Source: Saprospiraceae bacterium
GTDB taxonomy: Bacteria; Bacteroidota; Bacteroidia; Chitinophagales; Saprospiraceae
Reading direction: 5' to 3'
Assembly: GCA_027008645.1 (NCBI GenBank)
Contig: JALVEE010000013.1
Coordinates: 1 to 50,490, forward strand
DNA length: 50,490 bases
Shown here: in pieces, positions 1 to 8,622 of the stretch
How the letters are laid out: every line of letters starts with the position of its first letter
Position numbering within the stretch: the first letter of the stretch is position 1
Position numbers and translations under genes: made by a program
Notes under the pieces: generated by a model
Told to the model about the DNA's origin: nothing
Seen by the model: only the letters and a program-made list of their open reading frames with translations
The model's database searches: none

Positions 1-1
1 C

Positions 2-103
2 GCTCTAAAAGACTATATACTTTTCTCGAATGAATGGTTTGCTAAACCATATAAATGGAAGTTCAAAGGGTTTTTAAAGAACAAGAAATTAATACTGGAA
101 TAA
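2..103 (+). mobile_element. C-terminal fragment of an IS630-like transposase (runs off the window)
   Basis: Reading from base 2, 33 codons stay open to a TAA at 101-103. The peptide contains NEWFAKPYKWKFKGFL, which resembles the end of IS630-family transposases (a Y/E-x-x-x-AKPFKW-like segment just before the C-terminus). Only the last residues are inside the window, so the catalytic DDE residues cannot be checked. No terminal inverted repeat could be identified in the 25 bases between this stop and the next gene. The family call is inferred from a short motif; the presence of a truncated reading frame at the edge is seen directly. Confidence 0.5.
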
Positions 104-127
104 CTTCGTTCTTGGCGCACTAGTGTT

Positions 128-1744
128 CTACGCATCATCTTCGATTGTTTTTGGTCCAAAGGTTATCAGATCAATTGAACGCAGAGTTTTTTTGATTTCT
201 GTTTTACAAACATTGTATTCAGGGTCTTCATATATACTAAATAAAAATGGCATAGACTCTAACTCATACGATGCTTTGGCTATTTTAGTCATCCAGTACC
301 TTCTACATTTATAGGAAAGTTCATCATTTTCTTTTATTATTCTACCCATCTCATATATACTTAGATTTCCTTCATCAAACTCTCTTACTTCATTTGCCAT
401 TATTTCAGACAAATCATATTCAGCTTTTGAAGATTTGAGGTTAAAGTTGTCATAATTATTTTTTATTTGCTCAAATCGGATTAATGAGCTAGAATAGAAA
501 GCTCGTGATGTATCGATTACTTGATCATTTATTAGAGCATCTATTCCATGAATTATTTCAGTAATATTATTAGAGTATGGTCGATTTCCATATTCCATGG
601 ATTGAGTTAGTAGAGCTCTCAATTGATTTAAGTCTTCGGTTTTTCGTATAATGTACCATGATGGAAACGTGATACTATTTGATGCTACTTTCATCGCGGC
701 GGCAACATTAGGCCAAACTTGATGTGGGGTTAAAGTTGGAGATTCTTGTGTCAATATCTTGAAATCAGAAAATCCATGACAGAAAAGCCTACATAACGAA
801 ATTGTAGGAGGCAAGTCTAATTGACCGTTTGTCAATCTTCCATTTGCTGTCGCACAATCTGCGAAAAATTGATCTCTGAACTGAGTAAATTGACCTCTTA
901 AATATTGAGGTTGAACTGGAATAGCATTAGGATTAGTGTTGTCAATTCTTACAGGAACCATTTCACCACCTTGACGAACTCGCCTTAAGGTCATTGGATT
1001 AGCTCTTTCTAAATTACTAATTAGACTTACGATATCAACTTCTCTAGGTGCAATATTAAGCCGCTCAAAATTTAGGAGCCAATCAGGTAGATTATTTGGT
1101 ATTTCTGGTAACAGTAAAAATAGAGAAGCGATATGATTTATTTGTCTTTCTTGATTTCTTTCAGAACTAAGACTTTGATAAATCTCGTCAATTAATAACT
1201 GCTTCTCTTTTTTAAGGACAATTAGTTTAGGTATTTCGTTAATATATGGAGTATAGTTATTTGATTTAGCAATAAGTGAAATAAACGAGGAAACTTCTTG
1301 GAACAAGACCGACAGAACATCAAAATTCAACCCAATCCCATTATGAAGGGCATTTGCCCTTGCAGTAATGATTACTCTGAATCTTTCTGTCAGTTTCAGT
1401 AGCAAATCTAAATGTCCATTTGAATCGTTTACACCATTAACTAGAAAGGAGACATTTGTTGATCTTTGACGTAATAAAGCTCGAAAATCTGCTAATATTT
1501 CAACGGCTGTTTTGTACCTCAATCCATTTCTAATCACGATACTTTTATTGTATGCTTGTACTAGCACAGAACTCATAATAAGCTCAATAGATGAACCAAT
1601 AAGACCTGTTTCTGGTGCATATCTTACTATGTTCTCTTTGTGTTCTGATCTATGAAAAGATGAGACACCGAGTTGGGCAAGTGCTAAACTTTCAATACTT
1701 GCTTCTGCAAGCCTTATACTATCCTTTTTTAATAATCTTGGCAT
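128..1744 (-). CDS. Hypothetical protein, 538 aa, unrecognised
   Basis: I do not recognise this protein. It has no signal peptide, no clear transmembrane segment and no lipobox, so it is probably cytoplasmic. It looks mostly helical. Residues about 45-95 (from the segment GLIGSSIELIMSSVLVQAYN to a basic stretch) recall the helical N-termini of HEPN/DUF3644-type proteins, but this is a weak impression. Cysteines near residues 300-325 are scattered and form no metal motif. It is a single gene, opposite to the iron genes, and it lies 24 bases from a transposase tail, which suggests acquired accessory DNA. A good promoter lies just upstream (1781-1811), so it is probably expressed. Possible roles include a defence or stress protein; none is shown by the sequence. 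Confidence 0.75.
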   Translation of the reverse strand: MPRLLKKDSIRLAEASIESLALAQLGVSSFHRSEHKENIVRYAPETGLIGSSIELIMSSVLVQAYNKSIVIRNGLRYKTAVEILADFRALLRQRSTNVSFLVNGVNDSNGHLDLLLKLTERFRVIITARANALHNGIGLNFDVLSVLFQEVSSFISLIAKSNNYTPYINEIPKLIVLKKEKQLLIDEIYQSLSSERNQERQINHIASLFLLLPEIPNNLPDWLLNFERLNIAPREVDIVSLISNLERANPMTLRRVRQGGEMVPVRIDNTNPNAIPVQPQYLRGQFTQFRDQFFADCATANGRLTNGQLDLPPTISLCRLFCHGFSDFKILTQESPTLTPHQVWPNVAAAMKVASNSITFPSWYIIRKTEDLNQLRALLTQSMEYGNRPYSNNITEIIHGIDALINDQVIDTSRAFYSSSLIRFEQIKNNYDNFNLKSSKAEYDLSEIMANEVREFDEGNLSIYEMGRIIKENDELSYKCRRYWMTKIAKASYELESMPFLFSIYEDPEYNVCKTEIKKTLRSIDLITFGPKTIEDDA

Positions 1745-1780
1745 TTTATCTTGTTGCGTAGAACTATGTTATATACGGAA

Positions 1781-1811
1781 CAAATTTATATTTTTATTCC
1801 GCATTTTCCAA
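1781..1811 (-). promoter_or_regulatory. Bacteroidota-type promoter for the 538-aa gene
   Basis: On the minus strand TAAATTTG (plus 1781-1788) matches the Bacteroidota -7 consensus TAnnTTTG exactly, and TTG (plus 1809-1811) lies 20 bases upstream as the -33 element. The start codon is about 37 bases downstream. The match is seen; promoter activity is inferred. Confidence 0.5.
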
Positions 1812-1933
1812 AAAATCGGAGGATAAGTTCAAGTTATCCAAAGGACTTTTGATTTTTTTATGTTTATTGTGGTTTTCCCTGTAGTATATCCAAATTTATT
1901 AATAATTCCTAAGTTCAAAAACAAAAAGCTATG

Positions 1934-1941
1934 TATTTTTG
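1934..1941 (+). promoter_or_regulatory. -7 promoter box (TATTTTTG) for the feo genes
   Basis: TATTTTTG matches TAnnTTTG exactly and lies 34 bases before the ATG at 1976. It overlaps the alternative ATG at 1931, so transcripts from here could not use that upstream start. No clear TTG -33 element is present, as in many regulated promoters. It would drive the regulator and feoB together, possibly under autoregulation. Confidence 0.4.
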
Positions 1942-1975
1942 TGTTAATAGAAAGGGAAAATATTTAAAATTTATA

Positions 1976-2995
1976 ATGTATTCTTACAATCCTACATATG
2001 CACTTTTGATTTTCATTGTTGTATCAATGGTATTGTTTTTATTGTTTAGACCGAACAGAGGATTGTTTTGGAAAATAAGGAGTGTTTATAGGGTAGATGA
2101 TAAAATTGTAATTGAAGATATATTGAAGCAATTGTATCATAGTGAGGATAAACAAATCGGGATTAATTTTCTAGTAAATGCTTTGGGGTATAGAGATTCT
2201 ATTATTATTTCCGGTATAGATAAAATGATTGATGGGAATCTTGTATATTTCGAGGGAGAGTATTTGAAATTGACTGAAGAAGGGCATGATTATGCATTGA
2301 AAATAGTGAGAGTGCACAGGCTTTGGGAGCGATATTTAGCGGAAAAAACGGGTTTTGATAAGTCCGAATGGCACGGTATAGCTGAACAGAAAGAACATGA
2401 AACAGATGATGAAGAAGCTGGAAAATTAGCATCTTCATTGGGTAATCCGATATTTGACCCTCATGGTGACCCTATCCCTACAATAAGCGGGAAAATTGCA
2501 GAATTGGATAGTATTCCTCTATCAGGATTGAAAGTTGGAGACATCGGTAAAATAATCAATATTGATGATAACCCGGAGATTATTTATAAACAAATTTTGG
2601 CGGAGAATATTCATATTGGTTCTCAAATAAAAGTTTTGGAGAATAACTCTACCAGAGTAACTTTTTATTCAGAGGGGGAAGAATATAGACTGGCGCCCAT
2701 TGTAGCAGCCAATATTAAAGTTTCGATAGTAAATACTCCTGAGGAAATATTGGAAGATAACGTGATAAGGCTTACCGGACTCAAACCGGATGAGAAAGCA
2801 ATAATTGAAGGTATTTCCAAAGAAAGTAGGGGTGACAGCCGAAGAAGATTATTGGATTTGGGATTTGTGAAAGGAGCTGAAATAAGCATTGATTTGGTCA
2901 ACCCTTTTGGTGAACCAACGGCGTATTTTGTTAAAGGGACTACCATTGCATTGCGCGATGACCAAGCGAGGAAGATATTAATAAAAAAAGATTGA
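1976..2995 (+). CDS. Membrane-anchored DtxR/MntR-type iron regulator with FeoA domain
   Basis: The 339-residue protein has four parts. One transmembrane helix at residues 8-24 is followed by a short basic stretch. A DtxR-like winged helix and dimerisation/metal domain spans about 35-165 and keeps the family signatures [14 protein letters not shown] and [14 protein letters not shown], whose His/Glu/Asp residues bind Fe or Mn in relatives. An SH3/FeoA-like domain follows at about 180-250, and a full FeoA domain at about 265-335 ([15 protein letters not shown]). FeoA normally partners FeoB; DtxR proteins repress iron genes when metal-loaded. The stop is one base before the feoB start, so the two are co-transcribed. 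I chose the ATG at 1976 because the in-frame ATG at 1931 overlaps the likely -7 box. The membrane anchor is the odd feature. Confidence 0.85.
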   Translation: MYSYNPTYALLIFIVVSMVLFLLFRPNRGLFWKIRSVYRVDDKIVIEDILKQLYHSEDKQIGINFLVNALGYRDSIIISGIDKMIDGNLVYFEGEYLKLTEEGHDYALKIVRVHRLWERYLAEKTGFDKSEWHGIAEQKEHETDDEEAGKLASSLGNPIFDPHGDPIPTISGKIAELDSIPLSGLKVGDIGKIINIDDNPEIIYKQILAENIHIGSQIKVLENNSTRVTFYSEGEEYRLAPIVAANIKVSIVNTPEEILEDNVIRLTGLKPDEKAIIEGISKESRGDSRRRLLDLGFVKGAEISIDLVNPFGEPTAYFVKGTTIALRDDQARKILIKKD

Positions 2996-2996
2996 T

Positions 2997-3761
2997 ATGG
3001 ATGTATTACCACATAGCAATTGTGAAAACTGTGAACATTTCAATGCAGATGGACTGAAAAAACTCGGTGTGGATACTACTGATTTTGATTATATAGTGGC
3101 ACTGGCAGGAAATCCCAATACGGGTAAAAGTACTGTGTTCAACGCTCTGACCGGATTGAGGCAACATACAGGCAATTGGCCGGGAAAAACAGTAACAAGA
3201 GCAGAAGGCGCTTTTCAATACAATGAAAAAAAATACAAACTTGTCGATTTGCCCGGAACATATTCCCTTTTGTCAACTTCGGAAGATGAAGAGGTTGCCA
3301 GAAATTTTATTTTATTCGGAAAACCGGATGTTACTGTCATCGTTGTAGATGCTAATAGATTGGAAAGAAATCTCAATTTGGTACTGCAGATTTTAGAAAT
3401 TACAGATAAGGCTGTTTTGTGTCTGAATCTAATGGATGAAGCCAAAAGGAATAATATTGAGATCAATATCAGGTCACTAGCCAAAGATTTAGGAATTCCG
3501 GTTGTGCCGGCTAGTGCGAGATACAAAGAAGGAATACCGGAACTGATACAAACTATAAGTGATGTGGCAAGTGGAAAAATCATCTGCAAGCCTCATAGGA
3601 TTAAAAATATACCCAAAGATATTGAAGAAGCTGTTAGGATTTTAAGCGATAAGATAAAAAAAGAATTTCCCAATATTCCAAATAGCAGATGGATTGCATT
3701 TAGATTACTTGAAGGAGATAATCAGATTATTGAGGCATTGGAATCAGGAGTTTTTGTGTGA
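2997..3761 (+). CDS. feoB: Ferrous iron transporter FeoB, N-terminal GTPase part (frameshifted)
   Basis: This is the cytosolic G domain and the first half of the helical GDI domain of FeoB, the GTP-gated Fe(II) importer. The motifs are complete: G1 GNPNTGKST, a switch-I region with [10 protein letters not shown]3 DLPGTYSL, G4 NLMDEA and G5 SARYKEG. The frame stops at 3761 just after [16 protein letters not shown], in the middle of the GDI domain, whereas intact FeoB continues straight into the membrane part. The remainder lies in the +1 frame from 3772. Removing one T from the TTTTT run at about 3751-3756 would join the two into one protein of about 730 residues, normal for FeoB. It is therefore either a pseudogene, a sequencing error in a homopolymer, or a natural split gene. 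Confidence 0.85.
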   Translation: MDVLPHSNCENCEHFNADGLKKLGVDTTDFDYIVALAGNPNTGKSTVFNALTGLRQHTGNWPGKTVTRAEGAFQYNEKKYKLVDLPGTYSLLSTSEDEEVARNFILFGKPDVTVIVVDANRLERNLNLVLQILEITDKAVLCLNLMDEAKRNNIEINIRSLAKDLGIPVVPASARYKEGIPELIQTISDVASGKIICKPHRIKNIPKDIEEAVRILSDKIKKEFPNIPNSRWIAFRLLEGDNQIIEALESGVFV

Positions 3762-3771
3762 ACTAAGAATA

Positions 3772-5193
3772 ATGGATAAAAAGAATATACATAATATAAT
3801 AGCATTGGCAAACGAGTTGCGTTGGAAAATCGGAGATGATTTTCATGACAATCTTGCTGAAGGTATTTACGCAGACGCAGCTGAAATAGTCGAAGATGCT
3901 ATCATTGACAAAAACAGAGATAGAAAAGAGCGATTAGACAATAAAATTGACAGGATCGTCACAAGCAGAGTTTGGGGTTTTCCGATTATGTTTTCGATAT
4001 TAGCATTGGTGTTGTGGATTACCATAAAAGGAGCAAATTACCCCTCTGCATTTTTAGCTGATATTTTATTAGGTGATGTAAGGCCTATGCTGAAATCCTT
4101 TGCAGCGAGTCTGAATTTTCCTTGGTGGCTGTCAGGCTTTTTAATCGATGGCGTATATTTGGCTGTGGCTTGGGTAATCGCTGTAATGCTACCTCCAATG
4201 GCTATATTTTTTCCGCTATTTACACTATTGGAAGATTTTGGTTATTTGCCAAGAGTGGCGTTTAATCTCGATTATTTATTCAAAAAATCCGGAGCTCACG
4301 GCAAGCAAGCATTGACGATGAGTATGGGCTTTGGTTGCAATGCTGCTGGTGTTGTTGCTACAAGAATAATAGATAGTCCAAGAGAGAGATTGATAGCTAT
4401 AATCACCAATAATTTTTCACTATGCAATGGTCGATGGCCAACACAAATACTATTGGCAACAATATTTATTGGTGCTGTTGTCCCCGCCTCTCTATCAAGT
4501 ATTGTCTCGCTTGGAGCTGTGTTTGGTATTGCAGTTTTGGGTATCTTCTTTATGTTTTTTGTGTCTTGGGCATTATCCAAAACCCTTTTAAAAGGGGAGG
4601 TATCAACATTCAACCTGGAGTTACCTCCCTACAGACCACCTGATTTTTGGAGGACGATATATACTTCTATTATAGATAGAACTCTGATTGTTTTGTGGCG
4701 TGCGATAGTATTTGCTGCTCCTGCCGGTGCTGTGATTTGGTTGATTTCCAATTTGTATATCGGAGAGCAAAGCATTGCTGCTTGGATGATTCATTATCTT
4801 GACGGATTTGGTTTTCTTATCGGTCTGAACGGGGTGATATTATTGGCGTATATCGTTGCCATTCCTGCCAATGAAATAGTGATACCTACTATATTGATGC
4901 TTACCGTATTGGTAACAGGCTTGAATGTAGGAGAAGGGGCAGGAGTGATGTTTGAATTAGACTCTGTCAACGATACTGCTTCTGTCCTAAAAGCAGGTGG
5001 ATGGACGCTTCTGACCGCTATAAATGTGATGTTATTTAGTTTGCTTCACAATCCTTGCAGTACTACCATTTATACTATTTACAAGGAGACAAAAAGTATG
5101 AAATGGACAGTTTTAGCATCAATTTTGCCTGTAATTATAGGTTTCGTAGTTACATTTGTAGTAGCACAGCTTTGGAGAATATTTGTTAACTAA
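3772..5193 (+). CDS. feoB: Ferrous iron transporter FeoB, C-terminal membrane part
   Basis: This frame carries the end of the helical GDI domain and the whole FeoB membrane domain, with about eight or more transmembrane helices. Gate motif 1 is [20 protein letters not shown], followed by [11 protein letters not shown], where many FeoBs have a PFxxCxARxPV-like segment. Gate motif 2 contains [16 protein letters not shown]. The cysteines of both gates, thought to guide Fe(II), are kept. The ATG at 3772 (MDKKNIHN) lies 8 bases after the stop of the N-terminal part and could allow separate translation by coupling. The frame is open further upstream (from 3694), overlapping the first part, as expected for a frameshift. 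No base-composition change separates the halves. Confidence 0.85.
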   Translation: MDKKNIHNIIALANELRWKIGDDFHDNLAEGIYADAAEIVEDAIIDKNRDRKERLDNKIDRIVTSRVWGFPIMFSILALVLWITIKGANYPSAFLADILLGDVRPMLKSFAASLNFPWWLSGFLIDGVYLAVAWVIAVMLPPMAIFFPLFTLLEDFGYLPRVAFNLDYLFKKSGAHGKQALTMSMGFGCNAAGVVATRIIDSPRERLIAIITNNFSLCNGRWPTQILLATIFIGAVVPASLSSIVSLGAVFGIAVLGIFFMFFVSWALSKTLLKGEVSTFNLELPPYRPPDFWRTIYTSIIDRTLIVLWRAIVFAAPAGAVIWLISNLYIGEQSIAAWMIHYLDGFGFLIGLNGVILLAYIVAIPANEIVIPTILMLTVLVTGLNVGEGAGVMFELDSVNDTASVLKAGGWTLLTAINVMLFSLLHNPCSTTIYTIYKETKSMKWTVLASILPVIIGFVVTFVVAQLWRIFVN

Positions 5194-5208
5194 TTATTAA
5201 AAACGACA

Positions 5209-5334
5209 ATGTGGTTAACTAAAGTGATTGAAAGATTTACAGTAGAATCGAAGTATAAAACCACCTTGAATATGTTTGACCAAATTGGCACAGAACTCGT
5301 TCAATCGAATTTGAATTTTGAAAAAATATTATAG
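5209..5334 (+). CDS. Possible 41-aa small protein downstream of feoB
   Basis: A short ATG frame begins 16 bases after the feoB stop (MWLTKVIERFTVE... ending NFEKIL). It has no transmembrane helix and no cysteine, so it is not the Cys-rich small membrane protein often found after feoB. It could be a small Feo accessory peptide or simply chance. No family is recognised. Confidence 0.25.
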   Translation: MWLTKVIERFTVESKYKTTLNMFDQIGTELVQSNLNFEKIL

Positions 5335-5349
5335 ATATTAGCGATAATA

Positions 5350-5450
5350 AAGAGGGGCGCATTTCATTTTTTCGCGTTGCGGGTTGATTCTCCTTTAGGA
5401 GTCAGAGGCAAAGAATAGGAAAAGCGAAAAAATGAAATACACCTATAAAG
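5350..5450. repeat. Palindromic intergenic element, copy 1 of the 'atttcattttttcgc' family
   Basis: A perfect 15-bp inverted repeat (atttcattttttcgc at 5361-5375, its complement at 5424-5438) brackets about 48 bases that themselves contain the palindrome ctcctttaggag (5390-5401). Imperfect pairing extends outward on both sides. Related arms recur at 21134-21153 (19/20 identical) and, more weakly, at 8433-8453. The structure suits a small non-autonomous mobile element or a REP-like hairpin; it may also end the feo transcript. Confidence 0.6.
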
Positions 5451-5564
5451 AGGTAATTTGTATCTTTAGTACAAAAAATGGGAAAGTTGAGAGAGTAGTG
5501 AAATTGTAATGGAACAAATTGTTTGAGAAATTTGTTTCTATTAGTGAATCAAAAGTTATAAATT

Positions 5565-5804
5565 ATGTCAATAGCGGAGCTTAGGCAAAAACTGATAGAT
5601 AAAATCAGTTCAATTGAAAATGATGAGTTACTCAGGGAAGCATCTCGATTAATAGATATCGAAATTATTGATATTGAAAACCCATATGCTTTATCAGAAG
5701 ATATGGAGAAAGCGGTATCTATTGCAAGAGAACAAATAAGTAATGGAAATTACTTATCACACTCAGAAGCTAATAAAGAATTTGAAGAATGGTTCGACAA
5801 ATAA
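5565..5804 (+). CDS. Antitoxin of a RelE/ParE-type toxin-antitoxin pair
   Basis: This is a 79-residue acidic, helical protein. Its sequence gives no strong family name, but its size, its position directly before a RelE/ParE toxin and the 16-base overlap with it are typical of antitoxins. Residues 1-45 would form the folded or DNA-binding part and residues 50-79 (rich in E, N and S, ending EFEEWFDK) the toxin-wrapping tail. Antitoxins of this kind usually repress their own operon with the toxin as co-repressor. The assignment rests mainly on context. Confidence 0.7.
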   Translation: MSIAELRQKLIDKISSIENDELLREASRLIDIEIIDIENPYALSEDMEKAVSIAREQISNGNYLSHSEANKEFEEWFDK

Positions 5805-6091
5805 TTTGGTCAAGAAGAGCCCAAGAAGATAGAAAATCCATTTTTTCATATTGGAACAAAAGGAACAAATCAAAAGTTTATAGTAAAAAACTAAATAGAC
5901 TATTCATTAAAGCTGCAGAATTACTTGCAATTCATCCAAATATAGGTAGAGTTTCGAACAAAGAAAACATTAGAATCAAAGTTGTTAAAGATTACTTACT
6001 AATTTATGAATTTACAACTAAAGAGCTAAGGATTCTTTCAGTTTTTGATACGCGACAAAATCCAAATAAACTGAAAAACATATTGAAATGA
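5789..6091 (+). CDS. RelE/ParE superfamily toxin
   Basis: This 100-residue basic protein begins QIIWSRRAQEDRKSIFSYW, the usual RelE/ParE opening (strand, then a helix with A-x-x-D-x-x-x-I-x-x-Y/F-W). It continues with LLAIHPNIGR, the LxxxPxxGR hallmark, and ends with strands YLLIYEFTTKELRILSVFDTRQNP matching the Y-x-I-x-Y...I-x-V-x-R-x-P pattern. ParE members act on gyrase and RelE members cleave mRNA on ribosomes; the sequence does not decide between them. The gene overlaps the antitoxin by 16 bases, and its TGA overlaps the ATG of the next gene (ATGA at 6088-6091), which is unusual for a toxin gene. Confidence 0.85.
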   Translation: MVRQIIWSRRAQEDRKSIFSYWNKRNKSKVYSKKLNRLFIKAAELLAIHPNIGRVSNKENIRIKVVKDYLLIYEFTTKELRILSVFDTRQNPNKLKNILK

Positions 6092-8322
6092 ACCGAATAG
6101 TATTATCTTTGATTTTAATTATGGGAATAATAAATTTGTATTCTCAAGCAGAAAAACAAAACCCGCAACTTAATAAAATCGATATTTTGCATTATGATTT
6201 TGATATAAAATTATCGGACAAAAGCGATTTGATTGTTGTGACTGCAGGGATTAGTTTGAAATTCAAACAGAATATACAATCATTTTATCTTGACCTTAAA
6301 AACAAAGAAGGAGAGAAAGGAATGGTTGTCAGCTCTGCAATGCAAGGAAATGATGTTTTGGAGTATCATCAAAAAAATGACAAGCTTTACATTTCAGGCA
6401 ATTGGCAAAAAGATGATGATGCAAAGATAAAAATCAAGTACAGTGGAATCCCCGCTGACGGGCTTGTGATATCCAAAAACAAATTCGGGAAAAGAACTTT
6501 TTTTGGTGACAATTGGCCAAATAGAGCTCATAATTGGTTGAGTGTAATCGATCATCTTTCAGATAAGGCAAGTGTGGATTTTACCGTGAGAGCACCACAA
6601 CATTATGATGTTATAGCCAATGGTGTATTGGTAGAAAAAAAGAGGATTGATAACGGCTATAATTATTATCACTTTAGCACAAAAGATATTCCTTTAGCGA
6701 CTAAAGTGATGGTGATAGGAGTTGCTGATTTTGATATAAAACAATATGGAGAAGTTTATGGTATTCCTATTAGTTCTTGGGTATTTCATCCCGCACCAAA
6801 AGGCGGTTTGGACGACTATTTACCGGCTATGGAGGTTATGAAATACTACATTGATTCGATTGGTGAATACTCGTATCTGAAACTTGCTAATGTACAATCC
6901 AAGACCAGATACGGAGGGATGGAAAATGCAGGAAATATCTTTTACTATGAAAATTCCGTTAATGGAAAACATCAGGTTGAGCCCCTTATAGCACACGAAG
7001 TAGCACACCAATGGTTTGGCAATAGTGCTACGGAAAAGTCCTGGTATGATATATGGCTCAGTGAGGGATTTGCCACGTATTTGACGGATATGTTTTTAGA
7101 GTATAAATACGGAACTGAAAAGATGAAAGAAAGAATGGCTACCGAAAGAGCAAAAGTAATCCGGTACAATTCAAGTGTATCAAAACCGGTGATTGATACC
7201 ACCGTAACTGATTGGAATAGGCTATTGAACCCTAATTCTTATGAAAAAGGAGCTTGGTTTTTGCATATGCTTAGAAATAAAATAGGTAAAAACAATTTTT
7301 ATAAGCTATTGAGAACCTATTATAAAAAATACAGGAATTCAAATGCTACAACGGGAGATTTTAGAGCGATTGCGGAAAGTGTATCCGGTATGAGATTGAA
7401 GAGCTTTTTTGACCAATGGTTGAGAAAGCCGGGATATCCAAAACTCGATATTGCATGGAAGATTAAAGATAATGTTTTGTATGTAAAAGTCAGGCAAAAT
7501 GACGGTGTTTTTGATATTGACTTACCTATTAGGCTAAGTAATTTCAATAGAAAAAAGATAGACTATCATCTGTCTGTTAAAACAGTTGATGAGCTGTTTG
7601 CACTACCTATTGATAAAGAATTTACAGACCAAAATACAAAATTTGAAGTAGATCCTGATATTGTAGTATTGCAAGAAATAAATGTAAAACAAGATAGTGA
7701 ATTTAAAATTGATATTCCGGTGATTGAGAGCGGAGCATTGTTAAAAGAAGGGGATTTGCTGTTTCAGGATTTGGATTGTGGTGCATTGTGTGATGCAATT
7801 GAAAGTGTGACTTTTGGAATAGATAGTGCACATTTTTCACATATAGGAATTGTTTCCAAGATAAAAAACGATAATGTGACTGTCTTGGAGGCGATGGGAG
7901 ATAAAGTACGAGAAGTGAGTTTGGATGATTTTCTGTACAGGTACAAAGACAGATATGGAAGGCCAAAAGTTGTCGTAGGTAGGCTGAAAGATGATAAGCT
8001 TGTTAAGAATGCATTGAGCATTTTGAAAAAATATATCGGTAAGCCGTATGATGATGTATTTGACATAAACAATGATAACTATTACTGTTCCGAATTAGTG
8101 TATTTCGCATTTAAAGATAATGCAGGAAAAAATCTTTTTACGCTTATGCCAATGAGTTATAAAAATAGTGCAACAGGGGAATATTTTGAATCCTGGATTG
8201 AATATTTCAATAAATTAAATACAAGCATTCCACAAGGCAAACCGGGGATAAATCCGGGAGGTATTTCCAGATCTGATAAAATCAATATTTTATACAAATT
8301 TGGCAATCCTGAGGGTTGGTGA
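6088..8322 (+). CDS. Exported M1 aminopeptidase fused to a YiiX/NlpC-P60-like domain
   Basis: The 744-residue protein has a signal peptide (residues 1-19, ending NLYSQ). An M1 aminopeptidase follows: the beta-saddle at about 30-220, the exopeptidase motif GGMEN (276-280), and the zinc motif HEVAHQWFGN starting at 303 with its third ligand Glu in SEGFATYL. The helical C-domain typical of long M1 enzymes is short. From about residue 545 a second domain begins (ALLKEGDLLFQD), with HFSHIGIV near 581 and YYCSELVYFAF near 667. These give the His and Cys of permuted papain-like YiiX/YebB (DUF830) hydrolases. The combination suggests a periplasmic or surface enzyme acting on peptides, lipopeptides or amide bonds. 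Its start codon overlaps the toxin stop, so it may be translationally coupled to the toxin-antitoxin pair. Confidence 0.85.
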   Translation: MNRIVLSLILIMGIINLYSQAEKQNPQLNKIDILHYDFDIKLSDKSDLIVVTAGISLKFKQNIQSFYLDLKNKEGEKGMVVSSAMQGNDVLEYHQKNDKLYISGNWQKDDDAKIKIKYSGIPADGLVISKNKFGKRTFFGDNWPNRAHNWLSVIDHLSDKASVDFTVRAPQHYDVIANGVLVEKKRIDNGYNYYHFSTKDIPLATKVMVIGVADFDIKQYGEVYGIPISSWVFHPAPKGGLDDYLPAMEVMKYYIDSIGEYSYLKLANVQSKTRYGGMENAGNIFYYENSVNGKHQVEPLIAHEVAHQWFGNSATEKSWYDIWLSEGFATYLTDMFLEYKYGTEKMKERMATERAKVIRYNSSVSKPVIDTTVTDWNRLLNPNSYEKGAWFLHMLRNKIGKNNFYKLLRTYYKKYRNSNATTGDFRAIAESVSGMRLKSFFDQWLRKPGYPKLDIAWKIKDNVLYVKVRQNDGVFDIDLPIRLSNFNRKKIDYHLSVKTVDELFALPIDKEFTDQNTKFEVDPDIVVLQEINVKQDSEFKIDIPVIESGALLKEGDLLFQDLDCGALCDAIESVTFGIDSAHFSHIGIVSKIKNDNVTVLEAMGDKVREVSLDDFLYRYKDRYGRPKVVVGRLKDDKLVKNALSILKKYIGKPYDDVFDINNDNYYCSELVYFAFKDNAGKNLFTLMPMSYKNSATGEYFESWIEYFNKLNTSIPQGKPGINPGGISRSDKINILYKFGNPEGW

Positions 8323-8622
8323 TCTTGGATTTTGATAAAATGACAGGGGGTGGTTTCGAATTTTACGACGATACGGGGAGTTAGACCGTAAAACCTACAA
8401 AGGTTTCTGCGGGAGGGTAGTGTTGCAAAAAAACGAAAAAAATAAAATACACCTTTTTAGATACATATTCTTACGATTTTTAAAACTTATTTAATTTAGA
8501 TAGGTTAAAATTATAGCTGTTCTATGCAACTATCTATTGTTTTTCTCGAATAAACAACAAATTTTTGTAATTTCGCAGTCGGAAAAAAATCACATTTTTT
8601 TAATCTGATAAAATTTAAACAT
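8323..8622. other. Intergenic gap with a partial palindromic repeat
   Basis: No gene is seen here. The first half contains small inverted repeats (tttacg/cgtaaa around 8362-8395 and aacct/aggtt around 8391-8406). At 8433-8453 lies a degenerate copy of the palindromic element found at 5350-5450. The second half should hold the aconitase promoter: TAATTTCG at 8568-8575 matches seven of eight positions of TAnnTTTG, without a well-spaced TTG. Confidence 0.4.

Noticed and set aside
1931-1975. Upstream ATG start for the DtxR/FeoA regulator
   Set aside because: It adds 15 residues before a good membrane-anchor N-terminus and overlaps the likely -7 box at 1934-1941, so it would not be transcribed from that promoter.
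3694-3771. ATG at 3694 as the start of the FeoB C-terminal part
   Set aside because: This stretch overlaps the coding end of the N-terminal part in another frame and encodes no FeoB-like sequence; homology resumes near 3750-3772.
3740-3775. Programmed ribosomal frameshift in feoB
   Set aside because: No known slippery heptamer plus downstream structure is evident, and FeoB is not known for recoding; a T-run length change is simpler.
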